Origin: Oxyruncus cristatus
Taxonomy: Eukaryota > Chordata > Aves > Passeriformes > Cotingidae
NCBI GenBank assembly: GCA_013399855.1
Contig: VXAY01000172.1
Location: forward strand, 2,209,934-2,273,933
Direction of reading: 5' to 3'
Length of the DNA stretch: 64,000 nt
Position numbers and translations under genes: made by a program. Shown here in pieces: positions 46,980-60,600 of the stretch. Position 1 is the stretch's first letter; each line of letters opens with the position of its first letter. Under the pieces are notes generated by a model, which searched no databases, was not told where the DNA came from, and saw only the letters and a list, made by a program, of their open reading frames with translations.

Positions 46980-49900
46980 AGTTCTCTTATAAAGAAATTT
47001 TATAAGCTCTTGTTTCATCAAGTTGTTCTGACTTCTAACTCCAGTACGTGTTAGACTGAACAGCTGTAAAGTGAAGAAGTTTGACTGTACTCTGTGATCA
47101 GGAACTGTGGTCATTTATAATAAGTTTGTAGAAAGTGTTTATATATAAATATATATAAATTCATCGTATGCTTTTGATGCTAAATGGCTTCTTAATTCTG
47201 AAATACTTGCAAATCCACTTCACATTTTTGCGATGTTTAATATTACGGATGCCAGATTGTTGTCCAGCTACCAACTGGATAAACTCGTTTGTTGGATAAA
47301 CTATTTCCATTCTTTACTTCTTTTACCACGTGTTACTCCAGTTTTGCTTTCTTCCGCCTTTCTTAGCAAGTGCCAAGAGCAACACTCCAGCCATTGCTTT
47401 AGGTCTTGTCTCGAGTCATCTTCTTACCTACTGACCATCTCCTCTCATTTTCAATCAGAAAATTTTTAGTTGCATTTTAGAGGAAGTTGATAAAAACACC
47501 ATGCTTCATACCATTTACAAACATCAGTATCTGAGCATGCTGTTTTTATGAGTCAGACATTCAAAGCTTAAATGATTCCCATCTGAAGTGCCCACTTTTG
47601 CATCCTTACAGCAAAACTGCCAGAATCACCAATTTCATACCCTGAAACAAGGCAACATCTGCCACATAGGATGTTCTGTGCATCACAGCGAAGCATCCCT
47701 ACCTTCCTAGAACTCCAGTTTGAATATGACAGAGGCAAAGCACTGTCAGTATCTGTATGTGTAAACCAGCACTTCTGTCTTGAGGAGAAAGGGAGTGGTT
47801 TTTCAGACACTGAACTGAACTAAATCCTTACGATCAGTTCAATATCAATTCTATATCACTGCCTTTTTTAGGAAGGAGAGATGGATGAAAAGACTTGGCA
47901 GCATGCAGGAGCAAAATTTGACTTCCAGTGTTCAGTAGCCTGCAGTCTCACCCTATAATCAGGACACAGACTCTTAATACTGCTGCTCTCACTCCTGACT
48001 GATACTGCATTAGCCTCATCTAGCAAACAAGTTTAACCCAAGTCAGTTATTCGGAGGCGATTTTTAGATGTTTGGTTAAGCTAATGCCCTGTCTTTCTAG
48101 ATAGAGTTCTACTGTATATGAATTTAGGCAACAATAAACCTTCAACATAATTACCTTTGCTTTCTCTCCCCCTGTGATCTGTGTGTGGCATTCAAGGACA
48201 GACACCTCTAGTCTGAAATCCAGTCAGGTTCCTTCTACCCTTTTGCACACAGCTGTGCCCACCCTGCTGGTATACCTTCACTGAGGACTTGGGAACATCT
48301 TCAGTAGAAAAGAACTGAAAATACTCAAGAACAAAGGCAGACCAATAAGCAAATATTTGATTCAGTTTTCCCTAAGTCAGACAACCATTAACAAAAGGAA
48401 AATGGTGCGTTTCTCAGTACAGTTCCTCACTGCTAGAAGACTGCTTTATGACCATCCTCAAGCTTGTATAGGTAGATGTCTTAACATTATCTGCCAGTAT
48501 GAGAAAATATTTTCCCAAGGGTAGTAGAAAATAGATGCCATGTAAAACTGTTACAGAAACCCACAGATCAGTAGCAAATACTAAGAAAAGTATGAAAGTG
48601 GTTGTTAGATATGACTGTGAAACTTCTTCATTCCATCCGTGGTCTAACTGTCTCGGTCTGAATAGGAGCTGTGCTAAATATTGGCACTGAAGATAGGTAA
48701 GTTTTTGAGTCCATTCAATCTTTAAAATCCTTGGTCACTGCCAGTAAACTGAGGGTGGATTTCCTTCCACAGATACTTAGTGACTAACACCTGCCAGCCT
48801 ACTTTAGGTGTCAAAAATATACAGACCAATATATTATGTAAATCAGAGCATCCACTTGTGGTACTTTTCTTTGAGCCATTTAACCATTGAAAAATAGTCA
48901 GGAAAGCTCTGTGCAAAGGCAGTTGTGGCAGAATCCTAGTACTTATGGATTAAGATATTCTAAAAACAGTCTAAATTACCCTGCATTTCCAAGATACCCA
49001 GAGTTCATTTGCCATGTGGGTCTTTCTGCACAAAAGCAATTTGTGAACAGTAGCTTTTGTATCATTTAGTGTGATATTTAAAGAAACAGCCTCAGTTTAT
49101 TCTTGCCATTTCATTGAAGTGTTCTAGAGCATGTATTTCTCCTCCTTACATGTGCCAGTAGTCATCAGTCACGTCTGGAGTGTTACTTCAATTTTGGTTT
49201 CTACAGTTGGTCTTAATCATACCACTAACCACAACTTAATTGTCACGTTAGCATTAATCGGTCTATACAACAAGCTTCTTTCTTTAGAAGTCTTTCCTGC
49301 CAGTTCTGCACTTCATATGCCAGGAAATTAATAACTATCTATCTGTTATTCCAGGGAGCACTGGATATACAGCAAATCCAAGGGAAAGTCATTTACCCAT
49401 GAAGTTGTGGCATAAGAAGGTTTTACTGTTCGTGTAATATAAAGCTGTAGTTTCTTAGCTCAAACTGCACTAAAACAGGTGCAATCTATTATTTGTCCCT
49501 TCAAATTGGAAATTTGGGACTAGAACCTCACATGGTGTTCATGGCTTTTCCTAGCAAGTGCCATTAGAAAATGCTACCCTTCCTCTAATTTCCACATTTC
49601 TGCAGCCACAAAAATAGCACAACCGGCTTTCAGAAATGTCTTTCTATCTTATGGAGACACAGTGGCATCATAAGTGGGTAACACCAGCAAGACTTAAAAC
49701 ATTGACAGCAACTTCAGATACCTACAGATGATTAGAGCTACTTTAGCCTGCAGTGGCCACGCTGCTAAAGAAGAGCAGAAGGCTTAGTTTGCCATGAGAA
49801 ATGAAATGTAGTGATGAAACTTTTAGACTAAAACAATAATTCTGCATTATCCAAGAGGGAACCTAAAAAATTATAACATAGATTAGTTCATTAACTACTA

Positions 49901-50631
49901 GGACAAAAAGAAATTCTAGTGTTTTAAATAGGATCGATTTTAAAAGGTCCGGTTCTTCCCTTATATTGGCACGCACCCAGGATCACAGAAAGACATAACA
50001 CAGATTTCTTTCCACTTTCTCTAGCACCTCATTAAAATCTATACCTTTGCTTAACCTGTCCCAGTGCAGGGTATTAAGATTTCGGAAAACCTGGCCTTTT
50101 GTTCTCTCTGTGTTTTCTACAAACTGGGTGTGGATATACTGCAGAACTAGTCTGAAACAGTGAAAAGAGTACAATTCATTTTTCTGGGTGCCCACAGACA
50201 GTTGAGGGTTGTGTCTCCATCCCCTTCTTTCATGTTCAGTTTTCCACTTCTGACAGACAAGCTGGCAGTTAAACTCTCTGCTGCATTATACATGCTTCCT
50301 CAGAAATTATATGGGTTTGGGTTTTTTTAAGCTAATGTTGCTATAGACAACACATGGATTCAGAGCAGCTTTTGTGGTTCTTTCTAAAATGCTGGGCTCC
50401 CCTCACCCTCAACAGACTAAAATTTTAAGATGTATTATATATTACATATATTTTTTTTCTGCATATTCCTTCAGTGTGTAAGCTTTGTAGTTCTTTAAAG
50501 AACACTAAATTAATTGTAGTGGTTTTACATGGACAATACATTATAGTAACCACAGGTAAGGAATTAGAGCATCAGTGAATGTATCAGCCATTTGTCAAAA
50601 GAGTTGCAGCTTGATTTTCAACATCACTCAA

Positions 50632-50665
50632 AATAAAGCTCACACTGGCAAAAAAAAAAAAAAAG
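50632..50665 (+). other. AATAAA followed by a 16-base A run
   Basis: AATAAA at 50632-50637 and A16 at 50650-50665, 12 bases between. This is the spacing of a polyadenylated 3' end copied back into the genome. The upstream sequence is not recognised and no target-site duplication was identified. Confidence 0.45.
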
Positions 50666-53639
50666 TGGTAAAGCAGTTTCTAAACTTAGTTTCTATCAGC
50701 AAAATAAGAGCATTAGGCTAAATATGGATATTTGAGAACAGATGCTTAATATAGAAGCCCCCAGCATTTCTGTTCTTAGCTAAATTCATGTTGCTTAAGA
50801 ATAAACAAGTAACTTGAATACGTAAATAAAAAATATTTATTACTACAGAAAGGAGGGTCAAGAAGTTACAAAAATCTGTCGCCTTAAGTATGGCCATGCA
50901 TCAAAGGGTGACTGTGTTACCCTTCAGAAGATAACAGAATCGTTCTTCCACCAAAAAGTCATGCCACCTCCTGAAAGTACTGCAGCTGAACTGGCCTGTG
51001 GAAATGGCCCACTCCAGCGGTGCTCATGCTCTTGTGCAGAGCTTTCAGTAGCCTGTAGGTAAGCAGAAAATTTGTAGGGGTTTGTGTGATAACAATTCCG
51101 TTTTATGTTTTAAGTCAGCAGCTGCTGAACACTATATTTGGTCACGGCTCTGCTTTTTTATTTTCACTGGTATTTACATATTTGTTGCTCTCTACATTTA
51201 TGCAAACAGTACATCAAGGACACATCAAGGTATTTGCCTTTGCACAGGTGCCAGCTGTTACCAGAAAGGAGTGATGGATGGAAAGAGGTGACAAAGAAGA
51301 TTAAGCGAGGATAGTCTGAGATGAGGGAAGACATGACATCATCTCTTACCTTTCCCATTGTAACCAGTCGGTACCTTAAGTCACACATCTTTCTTTTTAT
51401 TATACGCCACAGAAGTGCATTTAGTAAATAAATCAGCTTTCAGGTTTATAAGATATATGCTAAAGTCCCTGGTGTAACTTACATTTCGTAAGTAACTTAG
51501 AGTAAATTATTTAAATTTAGCTCTCCGTTTTACATTTGGATAGGAAGAGAGTATATGACCAACATACTTATTTCAATTAAAAACATACACCAAAGTGAAA
51601 AATGTCATCTCACAAGGAAACAGGCAAAAGCAAAAGTAGAAAAGCAGGGATGAAGAAAAGCATGTAAGTGAGCTGCTGCACATGAAACGAAACAAAAGAA
51701 TGAAGGCAATAAGATAGCAAGGAGGAATCCATTAAGTTCAGATTAGCAGAGTTCTCTAAAATAAAGGAAGCAGCTTTTATAACCCATCTGTCTCTGGAAT
51801 ATGTCATGCAGATAAAAGTGCTGGAGATACACAGGTAGCAGCAAGAGACTTCTGCTGACAGGGTTTAATTGTGGCTGCTGACAGAATTGGGTCAGCAGAA
51901 CAGATTACAAATAATGCAAGCTTTTTACCTTCCTTTTCTTTCCTATGTTATTGCTGGAATCAGAGATGCTGGTGATGTGTTGCCATGTTAGCAACTAGGA
52001 GCTCCAGTGTAACTTACATGATTTCACTTCTTCAGAAATACAAGTTCAATTAGCAATTTGATTTAAAATTTTCAAGTGGAGAGATCTAATTTAAGAAAAG
52101 GATTATTGCGCAACGCTCGGTGATCACACGCTCTCCAGTCCATGGGATACCAGTGTCAGTGCAGCTTTACTGCCAGTGCCTCACCGCAGGGAAGCTGAGG
52201 GGTTAATCTTTTGGGGAGCACATTTCTTAAGACACTTGTGAATGGCACCACTATGTTTTAAGTAGTTTAATCCTAAACACCAAGTGCTGCCCAAGCAGGA
52301 TCCTTCTAACACAAGGTGTGGGGAGGAGGGAGGGGAGGAGTTGAGCAGAAAGAAGGAAGCAATCCCTGGAGTCTCATTGGTTTCAGGGGTTAAATTGAAG
52401 TCAGGATGAAGGAAAAGGGGTGACAGTAGACATTAAGCTACAGGCCCAAATCTTGTAAACTGCTAGAAAAACCATCTGTTATTGTCAAAACAATTGTGAC
52501 TAAATGGTCACAGCAGCAAGTGCTGGCATTCAGAGCATCACAAAAGACTGAGATTAATGCATTTTTAATTTGTGAAAAAAAAGGCAGACCAAAACTCCAT
52601 CGAGTATTGTGAGATACCATAAGAACCAGAATTTTGGAAAGTGTACAAAAAATGGTTAAGTCCAAGCTATAACCCTATTGCCACCAAGGTCCTGTTTAAA
52701 CACACAGGAATGCGGAGGTTTCCAACTGCTCGCTGACTTAGCAGCTGCACCCAGGTTCAGTCCCCAAAGAGCTCCTGAGCTCTCACAGTTCAGCTCTGAA
52801 CAGATTCCTGCTCTTCCTGCTGTCTTCCGATGCCAAACTGTAGAAGCTGATAAAAACCAATTTTGCAACATACAAATAAACCTCCTCCTGACAGAGGTAG
52901 GATTGATTGGCACAGTCTTTCCTCTTAGAGAGCATGGCTGCCAACTCCACCTAAAAAGCCTGGTAGTTGGAAATTCTTTATTTTAGTCAGTGTTGTTACG
53001 TAACGTGTTGGCTCTGACAGAGCCTGCTAAGGGAATTTCTGCTGCTGGGCACAGCCAACTGCCACTGATGTCTCTTTGCTATGGGGAACTGGATAAAGGA
53101 GGTCAATAGAATGGATTGGATTAAGACTATTTCCTCCATACCGGAGGGGTTTATTGAAGGGGCAGACAGCAGGATTAACAACTCCCTAAGGCTTCTGTGT
53201 AACTGAAGTGCAGTTAATGTGCTTGCTTGCTTCAGTCAAATCCATGGATGCCCTCAAGTCTAAGATAGACTAGAAGTCAAGATAGTCAAGAAGCTACAAT
53301 CACCAGCTGCTAAACCATTTTCCCCTAAAATACTCCCTGCCTGCATCCTATTTGGAATTCCCTTGCTCTCACTTAGTCCTTGTACTCACAAACTGAAACC
53401 TACTGTATGTTCTTTGCACATAACAACACCATTTATAGCCTCTCCTTTCTAAAGATCAGAGGAATTTCTTCTAGTCATACAGAAACACAGGGATGTAAGG
53501 AATATAAAAAACTTTAAAGTCAAGAATTGAGTTTGAATTTATTTGACACAATGTAAGGTTGTTTCTGAAGAAGTGTTTATCTCCGTGCACACAAAAGTAT
53601 TTTACTTCACCCCGAAGCAGCATTCAGTAAGATTCAGCT

Positions 53640-53716
53640 CCCTGCTTAAGCGGGGAGGTTGGACCAGATGTGACGCCCTGTGGTCCCTTCCAACCTGGAC
53701 CGTTTCTGTGGCCATT
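53640..53716 (+). repeat. Short CR1 3' end fragment
   Basis: GGGGAGGTTGGACCAGATG, then GTGGTCCCTTCCAACCTGGAC, is the terminal 70-80 bases of CR1 in sense orientation, a little upstream of the UTP25 CpG island. Confidence 0.8.
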
Positions 53717-53879
53717 TCCAGGACAAACGCCCAGGCTTGTCCAATCATATCCCCAGTGTACACGGGAAAAATGTACTTTATTACAGAATAACATATATAT
53801 AATAAAATATACATCATGGTAATAATACACAAAAGCTTGCGGTGCAACGAGAAACGCAGAAGGCCTTCAACATCCCTCC

Positions 53880-54600
53880 GCCCGCCCTCATTACAGCCTG
53901 GGCTTCGTCAGCTCCCGTCCCTCGGTGCGGGGCAGCCATCGCGGCTCCTTCGGCTGGTGGGAGCGCGGCCGGGGGTGGGGGGCAGCCCCGGGCACGGCGG
54001 AGCGCGGCTGGCGGGGCTGCGGTGCCGGCTGCGCTCCGCACACGCTGCTCGGCGGCCTCGGCCCCGCCACGGCAGCGGAAACGCGTCACGGCCCGTACCA
54101 AGCTCGGGGTCACGGGGCGCACCTTCGGGACGGGGTGTGGATTTGGGACACAGTCTGGGGCGAATGTTCCCTGCCAGCATTTTGCATTCCCCGGCGGGGC
54201 TCGCAGGCACAACCGCCCGCCCCGCTCCCCATACGGCTCGCTGGCCGGCGGCGGGCGGGGCGAGCCGCGGCCCGTCGAGTTCACCCCCGGCCCCCACCGC
54301 TCCTTCCAGCGGCCCCCCGGCCCCGCCTTCCCCGGGCATGAGACACCCGCCCCCCGCAGCACCGGGGCGGTGCCGTGCGACGGGGTCCGCCCCGCCGTGC
54401 GACAGCGGCGCGGCCGGGCCGCCGTACAGCGCGGGGCGTCCCGCGTGGAGGGAGCCGGGCCGGGATGGGGAAGCGGCGGAGCGAGCGGGACCTGCTGCGC
54501 AGCCTGAGCAAGAAACAGAAGAAGCACCTGCGGGAGTTCGGGGAGGAGCACCCGTTCTACGACAAGTGAGTACCGCGGTGGGCGAACCCGTGGGAGCGAG
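53880..54600 (+). promoter_or_regulatory. UTP25: CpG-island promoter of UTP25
   Basis: Dense CpG and very high GC, starting abruptly after an AT-rich stretch and ending just after UTP25 exon 1. The long ORFs on both strands here are by-products of few A/T-rich stop codons. The island extends some 580 nt upstream of the start codon, more than exon 1 needs, so bidirectional activity is possible. No TATA box seen. Confidence 0.85.
54465..54565 (+). CDS. UTP25: UTP25 exon 1
   Basis: 33 codons plus two bases; basic nucleolar-type N-terminus. Donor ACAA|GTGAGT, phase 2. Confidence 0.93.
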
Positions 54601-57600
54601 GGGGGTTGCGGCTGCATGGTGCGCTGCCGCTCCTGGAGTCTGGAATCTGGAGAGGAGAGCGGAAGGCAGGACATCTGGGCTCGCATTTTCTTGCCACAGA
54701 TGTCGTAGACTCTTGTGGTGCAGCCCGGAGTATGCCGAGAGCAGTGGGAAAGCGGAGGAGTGCGAAGTTGGGTTCCTGTTTGACACTAGGCCGGTCCCTT
54801 GGCTTGTCAGGGCTCCAGATTTCCCACTGTTTGTTCCGTGCCCCTTTCTGATGCCACACAGGCTGTGAAAATTCAGCACCGAAGACCTGTGTGACAACAG
54901 CCATGCCCTCCTGGGCAGGATGCCCGTCTGTGGGAGAGGGCACCGTCCTTTCGTGCCCGCGTGTAAAACTTGGGCTCGGTCCAGTGCTGTGTGACCCGGT
55001 GCTGCTATAAAGCCTGGGAAGCCTGCGAGGAAAACACTGCTGTGTCACCAGTTTAAGATGTGCCTTTAGGAGAAGGCACATAGTGTTAAGGTCTGTTCTT
55101 TGTATTTCTCCTGGGACCCTCCTGGCCTGTGTCGCTTGGGATGAAAGGCAGAGCCCTGTCCTGCTGGGAAGAGTGTCCTGCGTGTTACCCTGTACAGTGA
55201 TGCTCAGTCCCACTCAAGGCTCTGCATCTTTTTAAAGTAGTTGAGGTTAGTTTAAGCCCAGCTTGTGTACAGTGGCTTGTTTGCAGAACTGCAGTCCCAA
55301 CACTGGTTAATGCTGTTTTTCTTGTAGTTTGTCTTTTTCCCACTTCATATATCAATATTTAGTGCTGGAGGTAGGCTCTTGCTTTGGTTAACTTTGTAAA
55401 AACTGTCCTTGTAGCTGGCTTCTTCTAAATTCCTTTTAACACCCCATCTTCTGATTAAAGCTGGATTTTACTTCAGAACTTTTATTGATCTGTTGTAATG
55501 CTTGAGCTCTTAGGCTTCATGTACAGGGTGTAGCATCACCTGAGAGGGTGATCCTTCAGGGTAAGTGGCAGTGTTTTCTTAGGGAGAAATGTGTGCTGCT
55601 TTGGTTTTAAACTTTTTTTTAACTTCTTTGAACTCGTATAACTCATCCATTCACTCATCCCCTCATCTCTTTCATCCTGTATATAACTTCATTGACAGAC
55701 TAAGATATTTCAGTGCTTTCTTTTCAGGGTTTCTGAAAGACCAGAAGCAACTCAAATATGTGAACTGGTAATGGTTTTTTTTTCCTTACTTTCATCTTTG
55801 TGTAGTTCAGTGAAGTGATTGCATTTTGTGTTACCAAGTTATTCAGATTAAGTTGTTCCATTTAGAAAACAAGTATTTAGGAGAAAGAAATGAATGTGAT
55901 TTTTGTGTGGCTCTGAATTGTTCTCTACAGTGTCTAACTCAAAACTGTAATACCATGAGAGGGCAGAAGCAGCAGGAAATAACAGCAGTTCTTGGGTTTT
56001 TTGTATATGTCTTAGTGAAAATTGTGTCTAATGCTCTAAGTTGTTTGAATAATATTAATAAACTGAGTGTTGCATGAGTTAGGAGACATTTCATTCTCTT
56101 TGTTGAACAAAAAAATGTGTTAATGCTTATTGCTGTTCTTCAGATTGCCAGTGCTTTACCTTTCTTTCAGTCAGGATTTGGTAACCTCCTTTATCATCAA
56201 ATTAATAAAACACTTCAGAGTCTTAATGTGGAAAAATTAATTACTCTGTTTTATTTTTTCCTTTAGCAATTTTGTGCATTAATATAGTATGTACTGATTT
56301 TTTCCTTTTGGAGCTGAAAGGAATTAAGAAATGAGTAAATAGTGTTTTGCCTATATTCCTGTTTCACTATAATTTTGGCTATAATCTGGACACTGGCTTG
56401 TGCAAGCCCAGGACAGAACTGGCTCTGAGTCAGGCTTGTTTGAATTGTAGGGCTGTACAACTGAGTCAAACCTGACCAGCGCCCTGGGGAACCGCTGTCA
56501 GCTGACAGCTATTTCACTTACCTTCTTGAAAGCCAGAAGCATTTCCAGTGTGCTTGCTCTGTCTCTCATAGGGGTGCCCTTCTACAATTTTCAATCTCTG
56601 AGTGGTTTTCTTAGAAGAATGTAGTGCTAGTTCAGTAAATACCTTGTCTGTGGAGATCAAATGCCCTCACTTTGTTGAGATTGAAAGAACCGGATTTTGT
56701 GATGCTCCAAGTCAAATCAGGGCAGAACAAGGCACTTCAGACTGTCTCCCAAGATGCTTTCAAAATCTAAATGGAGATGTCCAGCATAACTGTTGGCATG
56801 AAATGGTGGCTTTTGAAAAATTCTGTTGCATCTGCATAAGGGTTGCATGGGAGAGGGGAAACATAACAGTGGAAGTAGAGGTAATTGCCTGCTGCCTAAT
56901 AGACTGTTACTGTTGTTGCTGTTATACTTGTGTTTTCCTTTCCAGTCTGAGAATTCTGATAAATCAAGTGCAGAAAGCGATTCAGAGACTGAAGTGGAGC
57001 AGGTCTCTGTATATCATAAGCTCCTGGCTACCCTGAAGACCTCTCCTGAGTCTGAGAGTGAGGAAGATGAAAGTGAATCAGAAGAATCTGGGGAAAGTGA
57101 GGCAGAAATGGGCAGTGAAGGGTCCCAGGAGACTGGAGAAGCAGATGGAGGTGAAGAAGAGAAGAATGATGTACCAGAGGAGGAAGCAGGTAGTTTGTCT
57201 TTTCCCATGCTTTGGTAAATGTTGTTTGAGTAACGTGTGGTTTTAGCCAGGATCCTGGTGTAGTCTGACTTGTTGGCTGGGAGGCTCTGTTGCTGCATTG
57301 CCTCTGTGTGGGTGGGAGCAGCAACTGCTGAAGGATTTAGCAGGGGAAAGGGTAGCTGTGCTCATTTTCCGTCAGACAGCCCGCTGCTGCTTCCTCAGAT
57401 GTTGTTTGTGCGGCAGCACAGGGGAAAACCACATGGAGCAGCATACCAGGGGTTCTCACCCACTCATGGCAGATACAAGCTGTTCTCTTGAGCAGCATCT
57501 GGCTTGGCTGCTGCCACCGAGAGGAGGGAAAGGTTTGCCTCATAGCAGAGGAAAGAGTATGTAAACTGGGAGGAAACCTCTGCCTTTATGATGAGGTATC

Positions 57601-60600
57601 CTCATTTATGAAGTCTGCAAAAAAATTCCGTGAGAGAGGAGTCAAGTTTTAATTATTTCCAGTTACTTGAGGTCTTTGGAAACTAAAAGTTTTATTTCCC
57701 AAATAGGTTACTTTTTTAATTTTCTCTGGGGAAACACATTTTATATTATGTAACATTTGGCGTGCTAGCCAAAAGTCATCTTTATTGTAGAATACAAAGC
57801 CTGCTTTTATCTCTTTCGAGAGAGTATTGGGAGAAAAAGATCAGTTACTCAGACTGAACAACATCTACAGACAGTAACTTTTCCAGGAGAAAATAACCCA
57901 TTTCTCCCTCTAACAATTGACAGCTACAGACACAGCAGAGCAGACACTTGGCCAGGAGCAGGACGATGGCGCAGATACCTCTTGTGACCCACGTCATGGA
58001 GTAATTGAGGAGTTTACTGATGTGAAACACGAATCTGAATTTAGCTTGGAAACCAATTTCATGGAAGAGGAGAGTGGAGATTGCAATGCAGATACAAGAG
58101 ACAGCAGTTCTTCACAAGCTTTTGCAGAAGGTAGTGTGTTTGTGCTTAGGGATCTGCATTTAGAAGAGTATCTGTAAACATGTTTAAATTATCAAACAAC
58201 TTAAGGATACTCTGTATAGCTTCCGAGTTCTTCCACTACATTATTCATTGCATTTCCCGTGTGTGAGATGGTTCCATAAGGAATGCAGTTGTGGAGCTGA
58301 ACCATTTGATTTCTGTAGCCCCGGTGGACTGTGATTCATGCATGGTTTCTGCTCTGACCGATAAAGCTTGAAGTATCAAGATCCAGAAATGTGTGTGCAG
58401 GGTGTTATCTTGTTCTGTTGCTTTAACAGTAGTTTTAAAAGCCAGTGTAATATGAAGGGCTCTGCAAGCCTGCACTTGACTGTGGAAGATATTTTTGGCA
58501 CAAATAGCACAGGAGATAATCACAAAGCTGACCTGTGAGGGCATCCTTCACAACTCAGTGGAGTTAGAGGTGAGATTCTGAGAAGCTTGGTGCAACCACA
58601 GTAATTTAGACAAATGCTCCGGGCTCTCAGAATTTTGAAGGTTATGCAGAGGAGTCTGACTGCACCAGGATCAGGAAGGTATGAGCCATCAGCAGAGCAC
58701 GTGTGGTGTCTTTTTAAGGGTGTAGCCCAGAATCTGGGTGCATCTGAGCTCCAGTGTTGGAGTCATCCCAACATATGTAATACAAAGAAGTATGTTGCAC
58801 GGGTGTGTGATCGCTCAGCGATATCCCATACATTGGCACTTGCCGAGCTTCTGCTCATATTTTATGTTCTGTGGCTTTAATCTCAGATGGCATAGTTTGA
58901 GAGAGAGAAATATGTTTGTAGCATCCCTAGTGATGCTGGCTTGTCATCTTGGAGCAGCAGCTGACATTAGATCTGGGAGGCAGCGTGGTTGATGCATGAA
59001 ATGTGTGGAAGCATCAAAGGGCCATGTGATAGAAAAAACAGCTCATTCTTGTTACCATAAGAATATGACTTACTTAGGCTGTTGGCATTGCATTTTAATG
59101 AGAATGGTAGTTCTCCAACTGCATGCTAAGTATCCTAACAGCTTTGTTCCACTTGTAAACGATGCACTACTTCTCTGTGGGTTCTTGTAGCTTGGAAGTA
59201 TGTTTATAATCTATTACAGAAAACAAGTCACCTAAGATAGCAGAAAGGGGATGAATTTCTACCCTGGCCCTGAGGTCACTAGAATTCCTGAAAATGCATC
59301 TCATTCTTCCCTCTAGTTTATCTGAAAAATGCTGGAATCAGTAAAACTCAACTGAGGAGTGAGCCTGTAGTACGATTAAATGATACTCTGCTCATTTGTG
59401 TTGCTGGGAAGATTTTCTCAACAGTGTCATGATTAGCAAATGTCTTGACTTTTGCCTGGATAGCTTGTATGTGGGCTGGATATTTGTTGGCAAGCACTAG
59501 TGTTCCTAATTAGTTTTCTTTATGCAGCGAGCGCTGCTGTGCTGCAAACAGGATACGGGGCTTGGCTTTCAAAATAAGCTTTGCATGTGACTTTGTGTGT
59601 GCCAGTGTCTTTGAATGTAATATGATTTAACAGTTATTTGCCTCTCCTTTCCTTTCCAAAAAGAAATGCTGATTAGATAAATCAGACTTCTTCTCACTTC
59701 AGGCAATTTTTGCCTCCCCTCTCCATAACTCGCCTAATATTTTTGTACTTTATTACAAACTGTGTTCATAGGCCATAGCCCTGGGCAGAACTGTTTATAA
59801 ATTAGGAAGGGCAGTAAGTTCACTTGGGACTTTACTATTGACAGCCTTTTTCAGCTGCAAGCGATGGATGTGTCCAGGCTAAAGGCAGAAAATTGTCACA
59901 GTGTTTTCTACTACATATTGGTTTTCTGTTCAACAATTGTTTTGTGCTTGAAAATTCTAGTACTTCCATAAGTGCTTCTTTTTCTTTTTTAAAAGCAATC
60001 TGTCAAATCTGTTCCCTCTGTTCTTGTAGAGAGAATTTGACATCCTTGCTCTCATCTCCAAGTGCTTTGAAATAACTAGTTTTAATTGTGGTGTTTCAGC
60101 ATGGAAAATGTTCGTCTCATTTGCAAATCCATTCTGAAACTTGATTCCACTATTAGCTGCAATAGTTCTCAGTCTATTTTTTTTTGTTGCTGTTATAAAT
60201 AGATCCATTTAAACAACACATGGACAAAGAACTTGAAGAAAAAGAAATAGAGAAAATGTCTACACTTCCTAAAACTTCAAGTCAAAGCCAGGTAATAGTG
60301 TTCTGTACCTTTACAGAGTTCCTAAAGATGCCTGGATAATAATCCCTTTTTTAATATAAAAAATAAGTAGATTGTAATTGTTACTATTAGCTGTTGGCAC
60401 TGGAAATACCGAGATTTTGTCACTGTTGTTGTTGAACTGTTTTCTTATGCACTTAGTGCTGTGCAGGAGTTGAAATCTGAAGTCTGCTGTTCTGTAGGCA
60501 CGTGGTGGCACATCCGAGACACGTGGCTGTAGAGTTTGATCTGTAGTCCCAAAACCTTGACACAGGGTAGAAACAAGGCTTGTTTCTGAGTGTTGACAGC

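Larger units (their letters stand above)
47000..53860. other. Intergenic region between MRPS10 and UTP25
   Basis: 6.9 kb without a recognised protein gene. Short AT microsatellites (47138-47160), an AATAAA followed by a 16-base A run (50632-50665) and a short CR1 end (53640-53716) are visible. Much of the + strand is A- and C-rich (in 49681-49740 I count A 25, T 12, C 14, G 9), opposite to the flanking gene introns. No TATA, CpG island or long ORF occurs before 53.86 kb. Confidence 0.65.

Noticed and set aside
53814..54897. Long ORFs (up to 350 codons) on both strands around 53.8-54.9 kb
   Set aside because: They overlap each other in several frames inside a CpG island, are Ala/Arg/Pro/Gly-rich, match no family and conflict with UTP25 exon 1. 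Low stop-codon frequency in GC-rich DNA explains them.
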